This document shows positions 1 to 9,641 of a stretch of DNA of 64,000 nucleotides, piece by piece. Under the pieces are notes generated by a model, which was given only the letters and a program-made list of their open reading frames with translations, made no database searches and had not been told where the DNA came from. The position numbers were made by a program, and so were the translations under genes. Source of the DNA: Rariglobus hedericola (GTDB lineage Bacteria; Verrucomicrobiota; Verrucomicrobiia; Opitutales; Opitutaceae); assembly GCF_007559335.1 (NCBI RefSeq), contig NZ_VMBG01000001.1, positions 1,612,001-1,676,000 on the forward strand. Reading direction: 5' to 3'. Numbering within the stretch: the first letter of the stretch is position 1; the number at the start of each line of letters is the position of its first letter.

Positions 1-1
1 T

Positions 2-79
2 TGCGATTCCGACGAGCGCATCGAAACCACGCTCGATGCGCTGCTGCCCGGCGCTTTCGGTCCGGCCAACCTGCTCTGA
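2..79 (+). CDS. C-terminal end of an unidentified protein (5' partial)
   Basis: An open frame enters from the left edge and stops at TGA 77-79, leaving about 25 codons that end in GPANLL. Codon use is GC-rich and similar to the neighbours, so it is probably the tail of a real gene. It converges with hisS, whose stop lies 33 bases away. Too little remains to identify the family. Confidence 0.5.
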   Translation, partial: CDSDERIETTLDALLPGAFGPANLL

Positions 80-111
80 TTCAACCGCCGCGCAGATCGC
101 GGCGGCGTCAC

Positions 112-1434
112 TTACTCCGCACCCGCCGAGAAGAAATCGCGCACCATCGCCGCGACTTGATCACAGGGCACGTCCATCTCGGTGCGCGCACCGAGGTCGC
201 GCACTTTGACCACACCCTTGGCGAGTTCATCGCCACCATAGATGAGCGCGAGTTTCGCGCCCGCCTCGGTCGCGGCTTTGAACTGTTTTCCAAAGGCCAG
301 ATCCTTGAGCGGATACTCGACGCGAAAGCCGTTCGCACGCAGCGCATGGATATCGGCAAACGCCGCCGCACGCTCCGCCTCGCCGCCCCCGATCACCGCA
401 TAAATATCCGTAGAGTTGGCGAAGGTCGGCATCAGACCGCGTTGCTCCAGCAACAGCGCCATGGTCACGTCACCGATCGCAAAGCCCACGGCCGGCAAAG
501 CCGGTCCGCCGAGCTTCTGCACCAGATCATCGTAACGTCCGCCGCCCGCGATCGCGCGCAGCTCGCCTTTGCGATCAAACGCCTCGAACACGAAGCCCGT
601 ATAATAGGCGAGGCCGCGCACGACGCCGAAATCCACCTCGATGAATTCCGCCAGGCCCATGGACTGGAGCCCGCCGAGCAGCTTGCGCCAGTCGGCCAGA
701 CGCGCGGCGATTTTTTCGCCGGCGATGGACGCGAGCGTCTCTTCGAGCACGGCCAGGCTCTTCACTTTCAGGAAGGCGATGATCTTGTCTTTTTTCTCCG
801 GCTCGAGCGCGCCGTGCGCCTCGATATAGCCCTTGAAGGCATCTTCGCCGACCTTCTCGTATTTATCGATCGCACCGAGAATGGAGCGCGTCTGCGCCTC
901 GTCGAAGCCGAGCGCTTCGAGGTAATAAAACCACAGATTGCGGTCGCTCAGGCGCACATAAAAATCCTGCGCCGAAAGTCCGAAGCCGCGGATCGACTGC
1001 ACGAGCAGCGCGATGAGCTCGATCTCGGCCTCCGGACCGGGTTCGCCGAAGATGTCGCAGTTGTATTGGAAAAATGCGCGCTCACGGCCCTTCTGCGCGC
1101 GTTCGTAGCGGTAGAATTCCGCGATGCTGAACCACTTGATCGGACGCTTGAGCGCGTTGGCTTTGGCGCCGACAAGACGGCAGACCGTCGGGGTCATCTC
1201 GGGACGCAGCGCGACCTCGCGGCCGCCCTTGTCGGTGAAACTGAAAAGCTGCGTTTCGATTTCGTCGCCCGACTTGGCCTTGTAGAGATCGAGCGGCTCC
1301 AGCACGGGCGCATCGTATTCTTGAAATCCAAACGTGTGCGCAGTCTGCCGCCACAAGCGGAACACATGATTCCGGCGCGCGAACGCATCGGGATAGAACT
1401 CACGAAAACCGGGCAATGACTGAAACTGGGCCAT
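112..1434 (-). CDS. hisS: Histidyl-tRNA synthetase
   Basis: Cytoplasmic class II aminoacyl-tRNA synthetase that charges tRNA-His. The N-terminus has the family opening (GFREFYPDAFARRN). Motif 2 is visible as YRYERAQKGRERAFFQ, the histidine-specific loop as GLAYYTGFVFEAFDRKGE followed by GGRYDDLV, and motif 3 around AVGFAIGDV. The C-terminal 90 residues form the anticodon-binding domain. The frame stays open upstream to 1533, but those codons run into a terminator hairpin and do not resemble the family. The ATG at 1434, giving MAQFQSLPG and 440 aa, fits normal HisS length and is chosen. The HU-type gene upstream has its own terminator, so hisS is probably transcribed separately. Confidence 0.96.
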   Translation of the reverse strand: MAQFQSLPGFREFYPDAFARRNHVFRLWRQTAHTFGFQEYDAPVLEPLDLYKAKSGDEIETQLFSFTDKGGREVALRPEMTPTVCRLVGAKANALKRPIKWFSIAEFYRYERAQKGRERAFFQYNCDIFGEPGPEAEIELIALLVQSIRGFGLSAQDFYVRLSDRNLWFYYLEALGFDEAQTRSILGAIDKYEKVGEDAFKGYIEAHGALEPEKKDKIIAFLKVKSLAVLEETLASIAGEKIAARLADWRKLLGGLQSMGLAEFIEVDFGVVRGLAYYTGFVFEAFDRKGELRAIAGGGRYDDLVQKLGGPALPAVGFAIGDVTMALLLEQRGLMPTFANSTDIYAVIGGGEAERAAAFADIHALRANGFRVEYPLKDLAFGKQFKAATEAGAKLALIYGGDELAKGVVKVRDLGARTEMDVPCDQVAAMVRDFFSAGAE

Positions 1435-1516
1435 GGAAATGGAGAAATTGAAAACCGCCGCCGCCGAGGGCGAATCTAAAACACGAACCGCTTCACCGTT
1501 GAAATTACACGGACAC

Positions 1517-1541
1517 AAAAAAAGCCGGCCCAAAGGCCGGC
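1517..1541 (-). terminator. Rho-independent terminator of the HU-type gene
   Basis: A perfect 7-bp stem, GCCGGCC at 1524-1530 and GGCCGGC at 1535-1541, encloses a CAAA loop. A run of seven A on the plus strand (1517-1523) reads as a T-run on the minus strand after the hairpin. It lies 43 bases past the stop of the HU-type gene, between it and hisS. Confidence 0.85.
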
Positions 1542-1583
1542 CTAGCTAGAAGTGACTAGATTTCGTTGGATCGCGTCGCCTGC

Positions 1584-1892
1584 TCAGAGCTTGGCGATGT
1601 CGATCTTCTTGAGCATCTGCTTTAGGATCTTGCCGGCCTTGAACTTGACGACGGCGCGCTCGGGGATGACGACCTCGGCTTCGGGCTTGTTCGGATTGCG
1701 ACCGATGCGGGACTTGCGACGCTGCACTTCGAGGACGCCGAAGTTACGAAGTTCCACATTACGGCCATCAGCCAAGGCCTTCTGGATGATGTCGAGGGTC
1801 AGCTGCACAGTCGCGACAACTTCCTTTTGGGGGAAGGCGGTCTTTTCGTAGATTTCGAGAACGATCTCACGTTTGGTCAGGTTGTTGGACAT
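1584..1892 (-). CDS. HU/IHF-family DNA-bending protein
   Basis: Small basic histone-like protein of 102 aa that binds and bends DNA as a dimer in the nucleoid. It starts NLTKREIVLEIYEKT, like IHF/HU subunits. The central segment (ELRNFGVLEVQRRKSRIGRN) is the signature beta region, and the arm carries the conserved RNP (GRNPNKPEAEVVIPERA). The end is a helix-rich FKAGKILKQML. It is slightly longer than typical HU (about 90 aa) and closer to the IHF pattern, but partner specificity cannot be decided from sequence. A purine-rich ribosome site (AAAAAAGGAAAA) precedes the ATG. It appears to be a single-gene unit with a promoter at 1932-1959 and a strong terminator. Confidence 0.93.
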   Translation of the reverse strand: MSNNLTKREIVLEIYEKTAFPQKEVVATVQLTLDIIQKALADGRNVELRNFGVLEVQRRKSRIGRNPNKPEAEVVIPERAVVKFKAGKILKQMLKKIDIAKL

Positions 1893-2237
1893 AGTGTTTT
1901 TTCCTTTTTTAAGCGATGCGGGTTTATCTAAGTTATTTCCCAGTCTTTAATTACGTCAACCATCAGAACGGTTTTAATTGCAAAAAAAGCGTAAAAATCG
2001 AAATGATTATATTGAATAAGTTATTACACAGAGGCGACTTCCACGAAAAGGTTCCGCGGTTCCAAAATTTTTAATGGATTTCACGGGATGCCAAAAATGC
2101 ACCCATAGAATTGAACGAGGGAGACTTGGGTGCGGATGCATCAACCCGTAATGACCGCATCACTTGAAGATGGTGCCCCTCGGCTTTAAGCTCGTCGCGC
2201 TTGGTCCGCCGCTTAGTGATTACGAACCTTTGCCTCC
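1893..2237. other. Divergent intergenic region between the HU-type gene and menG
   Basis: This 345-base stretch is clearly more AT-rich than the rest of the window, especially 1930-2060. Apart from the candidate HU-type promoter I see no gene, tRNA or strong hairpin. The part nearest menG (2100-2237) returns to genome-like composition and presumably holds the menG promoter, which I could not pin down. Confidence 0.5.
1932..1959 (-). promoter_or_regulatory. Candidate promoter of the HU-type gene
   Basis: On the minus strand a TTGACG box (plus 1954-1959) and an AATAAC box (plus 1932-1937) are separated by 16 bases, about 40 bases upstream of the ATG. This fits a sigma-70 type promoter by pattern only. 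Confidence 0.4.
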
Positions 2238-2933
2238 ATGCCTGATCCCGTTGCCGTCAACTCCATGTTCTCCCGCATCGCCCGTCGCTATGACGTGGCG
2301 AACCATTTGTTGAGCGGAGGCGTCGATGTGTGGTGGCGTCGCCGGCTGGTATCCGCCGTGCGCCGACATGGCCCCACGGATGTTCTGGATCTAGCGACTG
2401 GCAGCGGCGACGTGGCCTTCGCCATGAGCAAAGGCCTGCCGTCCACGATCGCGATCACCGGCATGGATTTCTGCCAGCCCATGCTCGACGAAGCCGTGAT
2501 CAAACAGGAAACGCGCGGCGGGTTTGCCAACATCACTTTTCGCCAGGGCGACGGCATGGCCCTCCCGCTGGCCGATCAATCATTCGACGCCATCACCATT
2601 TCCTTCGGACTGCGCAACATGGGCGACCGCCATCGCGCACTCAGCGAAATGCACCGCGTGCTCCGTCCGGGCGGACGGCTGTTCGTCCTCGAATTTTCAC
2701 AGCCTTACCGCTGGTTCCGGCCGTTTTATTATCTTTATTTAAAAAAGCTGCTGCCGGCCATCGCCGCACTGGTGACGGGTGACCGCGGAGCCTACGAATA
2801 TCTGTGCGGCTCCATCGAACAATACCCCGACCATAAAGCCATGAGTGGGGAAATCACCCGCGCCGGCTTTGGCACGGTGGCCGTAACCCGCATGACCTTC
2901 GGCTCGGTGGCGCTGCACGCAGCCACGAAATAA
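2238..2933 (+). CDS. menG: Demethylmenaquinone methyltransferase (UbiE/MenG family)
   Basis: SAM-dependent C-methyltransferase of 231 aa for the last step of menaquinone synthesis. The family N-terminus (VNSMFSRIARRYDVANHLLS) is followed by SAM motif I (VLDLATGSGDVAF) and the UbiE signature SFDAITISFGLRNM near residues 115-130. The late block is VLRPGGRLFVLEFSQP. The family also methylates ubiquinone precursors, but Verrucomicrobia generally use menaquinone, so the MenG role is inferred. It stands alone, divergent from the HU-type gene and convergent with the HesB-type gene. Confidence 0.93.
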   Translation: MPDPVAVNSMFSRIARRYDVANHLLSGGVDVWWRRRLVSAVRRHGPTDVLDLATGSGDVAFAMSKGLPSTIAITGMDFCQPMLDEAVIKQETRGGFANITFRQGDGMALPLADQSFDAITISFGLRNMGDRHRALSEMHRVLRPGGRLFVLEFSQPYRWFRPFYYLYLKKLLPAIAALVTGDRGAYEYLCGSIEQYPDHKAMSGEITRAGFGTVAVTRMTFGSVALHAATK

Positions 2934-3001
2934 GGGAACGCGCTCGCGGCACGGGTGGCGCACAGCTAGCGGCCGACACCCGATCAGCGCCGAATACCGA
3001 T

Positions 3002-3319
3002 TCAGTTAAACGACTTGCCGCAGCCACAGGTGCTCTGGGCGTTGGGGTTCTTAATCTCGAAGCCTTTGCCGTGCAGGCCGTCGTCGAAGTCGATGGTCGA
3101 GCCGTCCAGATACGCGAGGCTGGTTGCATCGATGACGATTTGAACGCCTTCACTTTCAAAGCGCGTATCATCGGCCTTCGGTTCGTCGAACGACATGCCA
3201 TATTGGAATCCGGAGCAGCCGCCGGTTTCCATCAGCAGGCGCAACGCTTGGTTGGCTACGGGTAAATCGGCCTGCATGACACGGACTTGGGCGGCGGCGC
3301 GGGGACTGAGCATGATCAT
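3002..3319 (-). CDS. HesB/IscA-type iron-sulfur carrier
   Basis: A-type Fe-S carrier of 105 aa that would accept clusters from a scaffold and pass them to apoproteins. The three family cysteines are present: C35 in GGCSGFQYGM, and C98 and C100 in the C-terminal TCGCGKSF. Length matches IscA/ErpA/SufA proteins. A GGAGGG ribosome site lies about 12 bases before the ATG at 3319; an in-frame ATG at 3313 is an alternative. Which A-type subfamily it belongs to is not decidable here. The scaffold and desulfurase genes sufU and sufS lie about 55 kb away in the same window, so the pathway genes are not clustered. Confidence 0.93.
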   Translation of the reverse strand: MIMLSPRAAAQVRVMQADLPVANQALRLLMETGGCSGFQYGMSFDEPKADDTRFESEGVQIVIDATSLAYLDGSTIDFDDGLHGKGFEIKNPNAQSTCGCGKSFN

Positions 3320-3429
3320 AAGGGAAAACTACCCTCCGCTCCTCTGCTGTCAATCGATGTAGCAGTTCCCGTGCTAGGGACGATTTCGCCTCTTGCCAGC
3401 GCCGCCCGTCTCCCCTTGGCTCCTGTTCC

Positions 3430-4412
3430 GTGGCAGCCATCAAACACATCTTCAACGAACTGCACTACGAGATGACCCGCACCATCGCAGAAGGCGGCAT
3501 GGGTGTGGTTTACGAAGCCGTCCAGCGCGGCGCAGGTGGGTTCACCAAGGTCGTCGCCGTAAAGCTGATTCGCGAGGAATACTCGACCATCACCGAGTTC
3601 CAAAAAAATTTCATCGGTGAGGCGCGACTGGTCGCCAATTTAATTCATACCAACATCGTCCAGACCTACCACCTCGGCCAGATCGGCGGGCAGTATTTCA
3701 TGGTGATGGAATACGTCTCGGGCGTTAATCTGGAGCAATTGATCGAGCGCCACACCGCCCTCGGCCGCCTGATGCCGGTCACGATCGCGGCCTTCATCAT
3801 TTCCCGTATCGCCCGCGGCCTCACCTACGCTCATCAAAAGTGCGATCGCGAAGGCCGCCCGCTGGGTATCGTCCACCGCGACATCGGTCCGAAGAACGTC
3901 ATGATCGCCGAAGAAGGCGACGTAAAGCTCACCGACTTCGGTATAGCGAAGGCCCTCGATCTTATGTATAACGAGGAAGGCAAGGTCATCGCCGGCAAAG
4001 ACGAATACCTCTCTCCGGAACAGGCCAACTACGCCGTCACCGACGGACGCGCCGACCTCTTCCCCCTCGGCATCGTTCTTACGGAACTCCTGTTGGGTCG
4101 TAACATCTTCCGCGACGCCGACCGCATGGTCTCGCGCCAGAATATCCTCACGATGCCGATCCCGCGGTTTTCCAATCTGCGCCCCGAGATCGATCCGAAG
4201 CTTGAAGCCATCCTCCAAAAGGCCCTGCAGCGCGACCGTGAAAAGCGTTACCAAAGCGCCTACGAGATGCTCAACGATCTCGAGGTCTACCTTTACAGCG
4301 ACGGCTACGGTCCCACCAACGAGAAGCTCGGTGCCTATCTCAAAACGATCATGAACGAGCCGCTGCCCGCGGCCAAAGCTCCCCTGCCCCGGCTGAGCTT
4401 GCGCCCGAATTC

Positions 4413-4416
<4 letters not shown>
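3430..4416 (+). CDS. Serine/threonine protein kinase (Hanks type)
   Basis: Cytoplasmic Hanks-type kinase of 328 aa without a transmembrane segment. The glycine loop is [12 protein letters not shown] (about 19-30), the ATP lysine is K45 in VAVKLI, and the likely helix-C glutamate is E64. The catalytic loop reads HRDIGPKN (149-156), so D151 and N156 are kept but the usual lysine two after the aspartate is Gly153. The DFG is at 169-171 and the activation segment ends SPEQ. The GTG start at 3430 is preferred over the ATG at 3472, because the later start would remove the first strand of the N-lobe. The stop overlaps the rpoN start in an ATGA, so the two are translationally coupled. Substrates are unknown. 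Confidence 0.9.
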
Positions 4417-5879
<1,463 letters not shown>

Positions 5880-5896
5880 CTTCCGCCCTGCCCCGC

Positions 5897-6838
5897 GTGA
5901 ACGCTTCTTGGGACACCCTTAAACTTCTCTCCGACCCGACTCGCCTGCGTTTGCTCGCGCTGCTGCTTCGCGAGGAGCTCTCCGTCGCCGAGCTGCAGGA
6001 AATCCTCGGCATGGCCCAGTCGCGCATCTCATCGCAACTCGCCTTGCTCCGCCAAGCCGATGTCGTGATCGACCGGCGCGACGGCAAAAAAGCATTCTAC
6101 TCCCTGCGCCCCGCGCTCGACACCCGCACCCTCGCCTTGCTCCACGCAGCCTGCGATTCCGTCGCCGAGCTCCCGGAGATCTCAGAAGACCGCGCCAACC
6201 TCGATCGCATCCTCAAAAAACGCCGCGATCAACAGGAACAGTATTTCAACCTCATCGCCGGCAAGCTGGGCAAAAATTACTGCCCCGGCCGTTCTTGGGA
6301 AGCCATCGGCCACCTCGCGCTGCGCCTCACTCCGCACATCGTCATCGCCGATCTCGGCGCCGGCGAAGGCCTGCTCTCCCAGCTCCTCGCCCGTCGCGCC
6401 AACAAGGTCTGGTGCATCGATAATTCACCTCGCATGATCGAGGTCGGCACCGAACTCGCCGATAAAAACGGCCTCGCCAATCTGTCCTATAAACTGGGCG
6501 ATATCGAAAACGTCCCGCTTCCCGACAAATCCGTAGACCTCGCCATTCTCAGTCAGGCGCTTCACCACGCCCAGCACCCCGAGACCGCCGTCAAGGAAGC
6601 CTACCGCATCCTCAAGCCCGGCGGTCAGATCCTCATTCTCGATCTGAAGGAGCACACCTTCGAAAAAGCCCACGAGCTCTACGCCGACGTGTGGCTCGGC
6701 TTCAAGGAAAGCGCGTTGCACGCCTTCCTCAAAAAATCCGGCTTTCAACAGGTCGATGTAGCCACCGTCGCCCGCGAAGAAAACGAACCGTGGTTCGAGA
6801 CCTTGCTCGCCAGTGGCGTAAAACCCGCCCGCGGTTAA
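5897..6838 (+). CDS. ArsR-type regulator fused to a SAM methyltransferase
   Basis: Fusion protein of 313 aa. The first ~90 residues are an ArsR/SmtB winged helix (LSDPTRLRLLALLLREELSVAELQ, then QSRISSQLALLRQADVV). Residues ~130-310 form a class I methyltransferase with motif I IADLGAGEGLLSQLL and the later ILKPGGQILILDL. This architecture is known in other bacteria, where SAM or S-adenosylhomocysteine sensing has been suggested, but no methionine-cycle gene is adjacent. I see no CxC metal site in the ArsR half. It starts with GTG 17 bases after rpoN. Its stop overlaps the stop of the convergent NUDIX gene by 4 bases. Confidence 0.88.
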   Translation: MNASWDTLKLLSDPTRLRLLALLLREELSVAELQEILGMAQSRISSQLALLRQADVVIDRRDGKKAFYSLRPALDTRTLALLHAACDSVAELPEISEDRANLDRILKKRRDQQEQYFNLIAGKLGKNYCPGRSWEAIGHLALRLTPHIVIADLGAGEGLLSQLLARRANKVWCIDNSPRMIEVGTELADKNGLANLSYKLGDIENVPLPDKSVDLAILSQALHHAQHPETAVKEAYRILKPGGQILILDLKEHTFEKAHELYADVWLGFKESALHAFLKKSGFQQVDVATVAREENEPWFETLLASGVKPARG

Positions 6839-7374
6839 ACGCCGATTGCCGCCCTCACCCGCGGCCAGATCAGCCTGAACGGACGCGTGAATTCCAGCGG
6901 ACGCTCCGCCATTCCTCGCGTAATATCGTCCGCCGTGAACCAATCACCCCGCTCGATCTCCGCTGGGTGCAGCACGAACGGCCCTTCGCTGCGCAACCGG
7001 TAAACCCACACAAATTCCCAACCGGTATCGAGACTCGGCGGCAGCTTGAACAGCGGCTCCAGTCCGTGTTCCGGCGTGACCACCAGCCCGATTTCCTCTC
7101 CCAATTCGCGCACCACAGCGGCGTCGTAGTGCTCGCCGCCGTCCACATGCCCCGAACACGACGCATCCCATTTGCCCGGCGACGAGTCCTTGAGCATCGA
7201 GCGTTTTTGTAAAAACACCCGGCCATCGCCCCCAAAAACCAGTGCATGAATGGACCGGTGCATCAACCGCTGGCGATGAACCTCCTTGCGCGTGGATTGC
7301 CCGGTCACTTCGTCGCGGTCGTTGACCACGTCAAAAATCTCATCGTCACGCTGGGCGGTTAAAATCAGGTCCAT
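6835..7374 (-). CDS. NUDIX hydrolase, YfcD/IDI-like
   Basis: NUDIX enzyme of 179 aa with a complete box: G-H-V-D-G-G-E-H-Y-D-A-A-V-V, then RELGEEIG (the REUXEEXGU core). The lead-in (DVVNDRDEVTG, then RSIHALVFGGDGRVFLQKRS) is that of YfcD and isopentenyl-diphosphate isomerase-like NUDIX proteins. The substrate is uncertain; no isoprenoid genes are adjacent. I use the ATG at 7374. A TTG at 7419 would add 15 residues but leave only 17 bases to the divergent neighbour. Confidence 0.88.
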   Translation of the reverse strand: MDLILTAQRDDEIFDVVNDRDEVTGQSTRKEVHRQRLMHRSIHALVFGGDGRVFLQKRSMLKDSSPGKWDASCSGHVDGGEHYDAAVVRELGEEIGLVVTPEHGLEPLFKLPPSLDTGWEFVWVYRLRSEGPFVLHPAEIERGDWFTADDITRGMAERPLEFTRPFRLIWPRVRAAIGV

Positions 7375-7436
7375 GTTTTTAATGTCGCTTCGCGGGAAGC
7401 GGACTCTTTCGTCTGTCAAAACTGTCCTAAGTTCCC

Positions 7437-7913
7437 ATGCCCAAAATCGACGTCAACAAGGTAGCTGAAATTCTTAAACGCAACGAGCTGGATCCCGCCC
7501 TCCTGCGCACGATCGTCGAAGAGATGAACCTGCTCGTGCAGCCCGAGGTGGACGAAGAAAAGCCGCCCGCACAAAAGAAACAATTCGTCATCCTCATCTC
7601 CGACCCCGACAAGCGTCTTCCCGAAGGCAATGATTTCGCCGGCTGGGTCTTGCAGGTCCCCGAGAACGAGAGCGTGATGACCACGCAGGAACGCATTTTC
7701 AAAGCCGTTTACGAATTCAACACGACCAAGAAAGGCCGCCTCATGCCCGCTAAAACCGTGGGTGAAGCCCTGGAACACGTCCCCGCCAAACACTTCAAGG
7801 AAGCCGGCGTCTTCGTGAAGACCAAAAACGCGGTCCTGATGCTCAAGACCGACAACGAAATCCCGACCGACGAAGCCAAGGGCAAAGACGCCCGCCGCGG
7901 TCGCATGGAATAA
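7437..7913 (+). CDS. Conserved-looking hypothetical protein
   Basis: Hydrophilic protein of 158 aa, not recognised. It has no signal peptide or membrane segment. The N-terminal ~45 residues are helical and acidic (NELDPALLRTIVEEMN). The middle part (KKQFVILISDPDKRLPEG) looks like a small alpha/beta fold ending in a lysine-rich tail (KGKDARRGRME). Codon use matches the neighbours. It is the only plus-strand gene between two minus-strand genes, so it is probably monocistronic. Confidence 0.75.
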   Translation: MPKIDVNKVAEILKRNELDPALLRTIVEEMNLLVQPEVDEEKPPAQKKQFVILISDPDKRLPEGNDFAGWVLQVPENESVMTTQERIFKAVYEFNTTKKGRLMPAKTVGEALEHVPAKHFKEAGVFVKTKNAVLMLKTDNEIPTDEAKGKDARRGRME

Positions 7914-7929
7914 CGTCGCGGAAAGCGGT

Positions 7930-8466
7930 TTACCGCACTCCGTATTCCCACGGCTCAAAGCCGCGGGCCTTCAAGGCCGCGGCCAAAGCCTTCAGGTCGA
8001 GCTTGGCGCCGACCTTCACTTTGTTGGCCGAGAACCAGCCTTGGTTCATCTCGAGCGCAAATTTCAGTTGTTCGCTCTGCGAACGCACCGGCGTCTCGTC
8101 GTAAGGATACATCGGATAGATTTCCTTCAACACGCCATCGGCCGTGAAGAAACCGATGTCGAGTGGCGTGGGCGTATTGCGCATCCAAAAGCTCATCTGC
8201 TGCGGCGTGAGATAAAGGAACAGCATCCCCTCGTCGGCCTTGAGGTCGCGCCGGTCCATCAAACCGCGCTCCATTTCCCGAGGGCGCACCGCCAGCTGCA
8301 TGTTTACCGGCTTGTCGCCCACGGTGATGACAAAGAAATCCGCGACCGTTTTGGGCGCGCTTTGCTCAAGTGCCGCATCGCTGCGGCCACAGCCCGTGGT
8401 CATCAAGAGCGCTGCGAACAGCACCACCACGCGCAACAGCATCGAAACCGGATTTGCGTTTTTCAC
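7930..8466 (-). CDS. DUF192 lipoprotein
   Basis: Protein of 178 aa with a lipoprotein signal peptide: a hydrophobic core (LLRVVVLFAALLM), then TTGC with the lipidated Cys at residue 26. The rest is a DUF192 domain, with the markers ERGLMDRRDL, MSFWMRNTPTPLDIGFF and the terminal FALEMNQGWF segment. It is therefore probably anchored in the periplasm. Function of the family is unknown. The GTG at 8466 leaves only 14 bases to the divergent peptidase gene; an ATG at 8442 would still keep a signal peptide. Confidence 0.88.
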   Translation of the reverse strand: MKNANPVSMLLRVVVLFAALLMTTGCGRSDAALEQSAPKTVADFFVITVGDKPVNMQLAVRPREMERGLMDRRDLKADEGMLFLYLTPQQMSFWMRNTPTPLDIGFFTADGVLKEIYPMYPYDETPVRSQSEQLKFALEMNQGWFSANKVKVGAKLDLKALAAALKARGFEPWEYGVR

Positions 8467-8480
8467 TCCGCAGGTGACTG

Positions 8481-9638
8481 ATGGTTTCCCAAACCAAACA
8501 CAACTTCATCGTGGCCCGCACCGCACCTTCCCCGCTCCTCTACGCCGACACCGCCCGCAGCGCCGATATGCTTTACTTCGGCCGTTTCAGTGTGCCCGAT
8601 CCGTTCATTGCCTTCGGTGTGCGCGGCAAAAAAATCGCGGTCCTCAACGCCCTCGAATTCGGCCGCGCCCAAAAATCCTCCGGCTTCGACACCGTCCTCC
8701 CACTCGAACCCTGGCTCGAGAAGGCCCGCGCCAAATCCCCCAAGGCCGGTGCCGCCGAGGTCATCGGCCTCCTCGCCAAACATTACAAACTCTCCGCCTT
8801 CGAGGTGGCTTCTGATTTCCCGCTCGCCCTCGCCGACAAACTCCGCGCGCTCGGCCTGAAACTCACGCCCGTCCCCGCCCTTTTCCCTGAACGCGAGATC
8901 AAGACTGCCGCCGAGGCCGCCGCCCTCCGCGAAGGCAATCGCTGCAGCGCCACCGGCATCGCCGCCGCCGAGCAATTCCTCCGCCGCAGCAAAATCAAAG
9001 CCGGCCAACTCATGCTCGACGGCAAGCCGCTCACATCCGAGCGCCTCAAAACCGCCATCGAGATCGCGTGCCTCGAAGCCGGCGCCCTTTCCATCGACAC
9101 CATCGCCGCCGGCGGCGACCAGGCCTGCGATCCACATGAACGCGGACACGGTCCGCTCCGTGCCCACGAGCTCATCGTCGTCGACGTGTTCCCCCGCGTA
9201 ACATCCACCGGTTACCACGGCGACATGACGCGCACGTTTCTCAAAGGCCGCGCCAGCGAAAAGCAACAGCACCTCGTCGCCGCCGTGCGCACCGCCCAAC
9301 TCGCCGCACTCGATGCCGTTCGCGCCGGTGTCAACGGACGCCACGTGCATCAACAATGTCTCAACACCTTCGAACGCCACGGTTTTGAAACCAAACGCAC
9401 GCCCAAGGGTAGCGTCGGCTTTTTCCACGGCACCGGCCACGGTCTCGGCCTCGAAGTCCACGAAGCGCCGCGCATGAGCTCGGTCGATTACATCCTAAAA
9501 AAAGGCTCCGTCGTCACCGTTGAACCCGGCTTGTATTATCCGGGTCTGGGCGGTTGCCGCATCGAGGACGTCGTGCAGGTCACCGACGGCAAACCAAAGA
9601 TGCTCTCGTCTTACCACTACGATTGGGAAATCCGCTAA
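8481..9638 (+). CDS. M24 family metallopeptidase (Xaa-Pro aminopeptidase-like)
   Basis: Cytoplasmic dinuclear-metal peptidase of 385 aa. The N-terminal ~150 residues are the creatinase-like domain. The catalytic domain has the M24 ligands: two aspartates in VVDVFPR and YHGDMTRTF, the histidine in GTGHGLGLEVHEAP, and two glutamates in VVTVEPGLYYPG and GCRIEDVVQV. Likely action is removal of N-terminal residues before proline. An AGGTG ribosome site precedes the ATG. It is the first gene of a five-gene run (8481-12737) with gaps of 2-22 bases. Confidence 0.92.
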   Translation: MVSQTKHNFIVARTAPSPLLYADTARSADMLYFGRFSVPDPFIAFGVRGKKIAVLNALEFGRAQKSSGFDTVLPLEPWLEKARAKSPKAGAAEVIGLLAKHYKLSAFEVASDFPLALADKLRALGLKLTPVPALFPEREIKTAAEAAALREGNRCSATGIAAAEQFLRRSKIKAGQLMLDGKPLTSERLKTAIEIACLEAGALSIDTIAAGGDQACDPHERGHGPLRAHELIVVDVFPRVTSTGYHGDMTRTFLKGRASEKQQHLVAAVRTAQLAALDAVRAGVNGRHVHQQCLNTFERHGFETKRTPKGSVGFFHGTGHGLGLEVHEAPRMSSVDYILKKGSVVTVEPGLYYPGLGGCRIEDVVQVTDGKPKMLSSYHYDWEIR

Positions 9639-9641
9639 ACC

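Noticed and set aside
1-1419. Long open plus-strand frame opposite hisS
   Set aside because: It mirrors hisS codons in high-GC DNA, is Arg/His rich and resembles no family.
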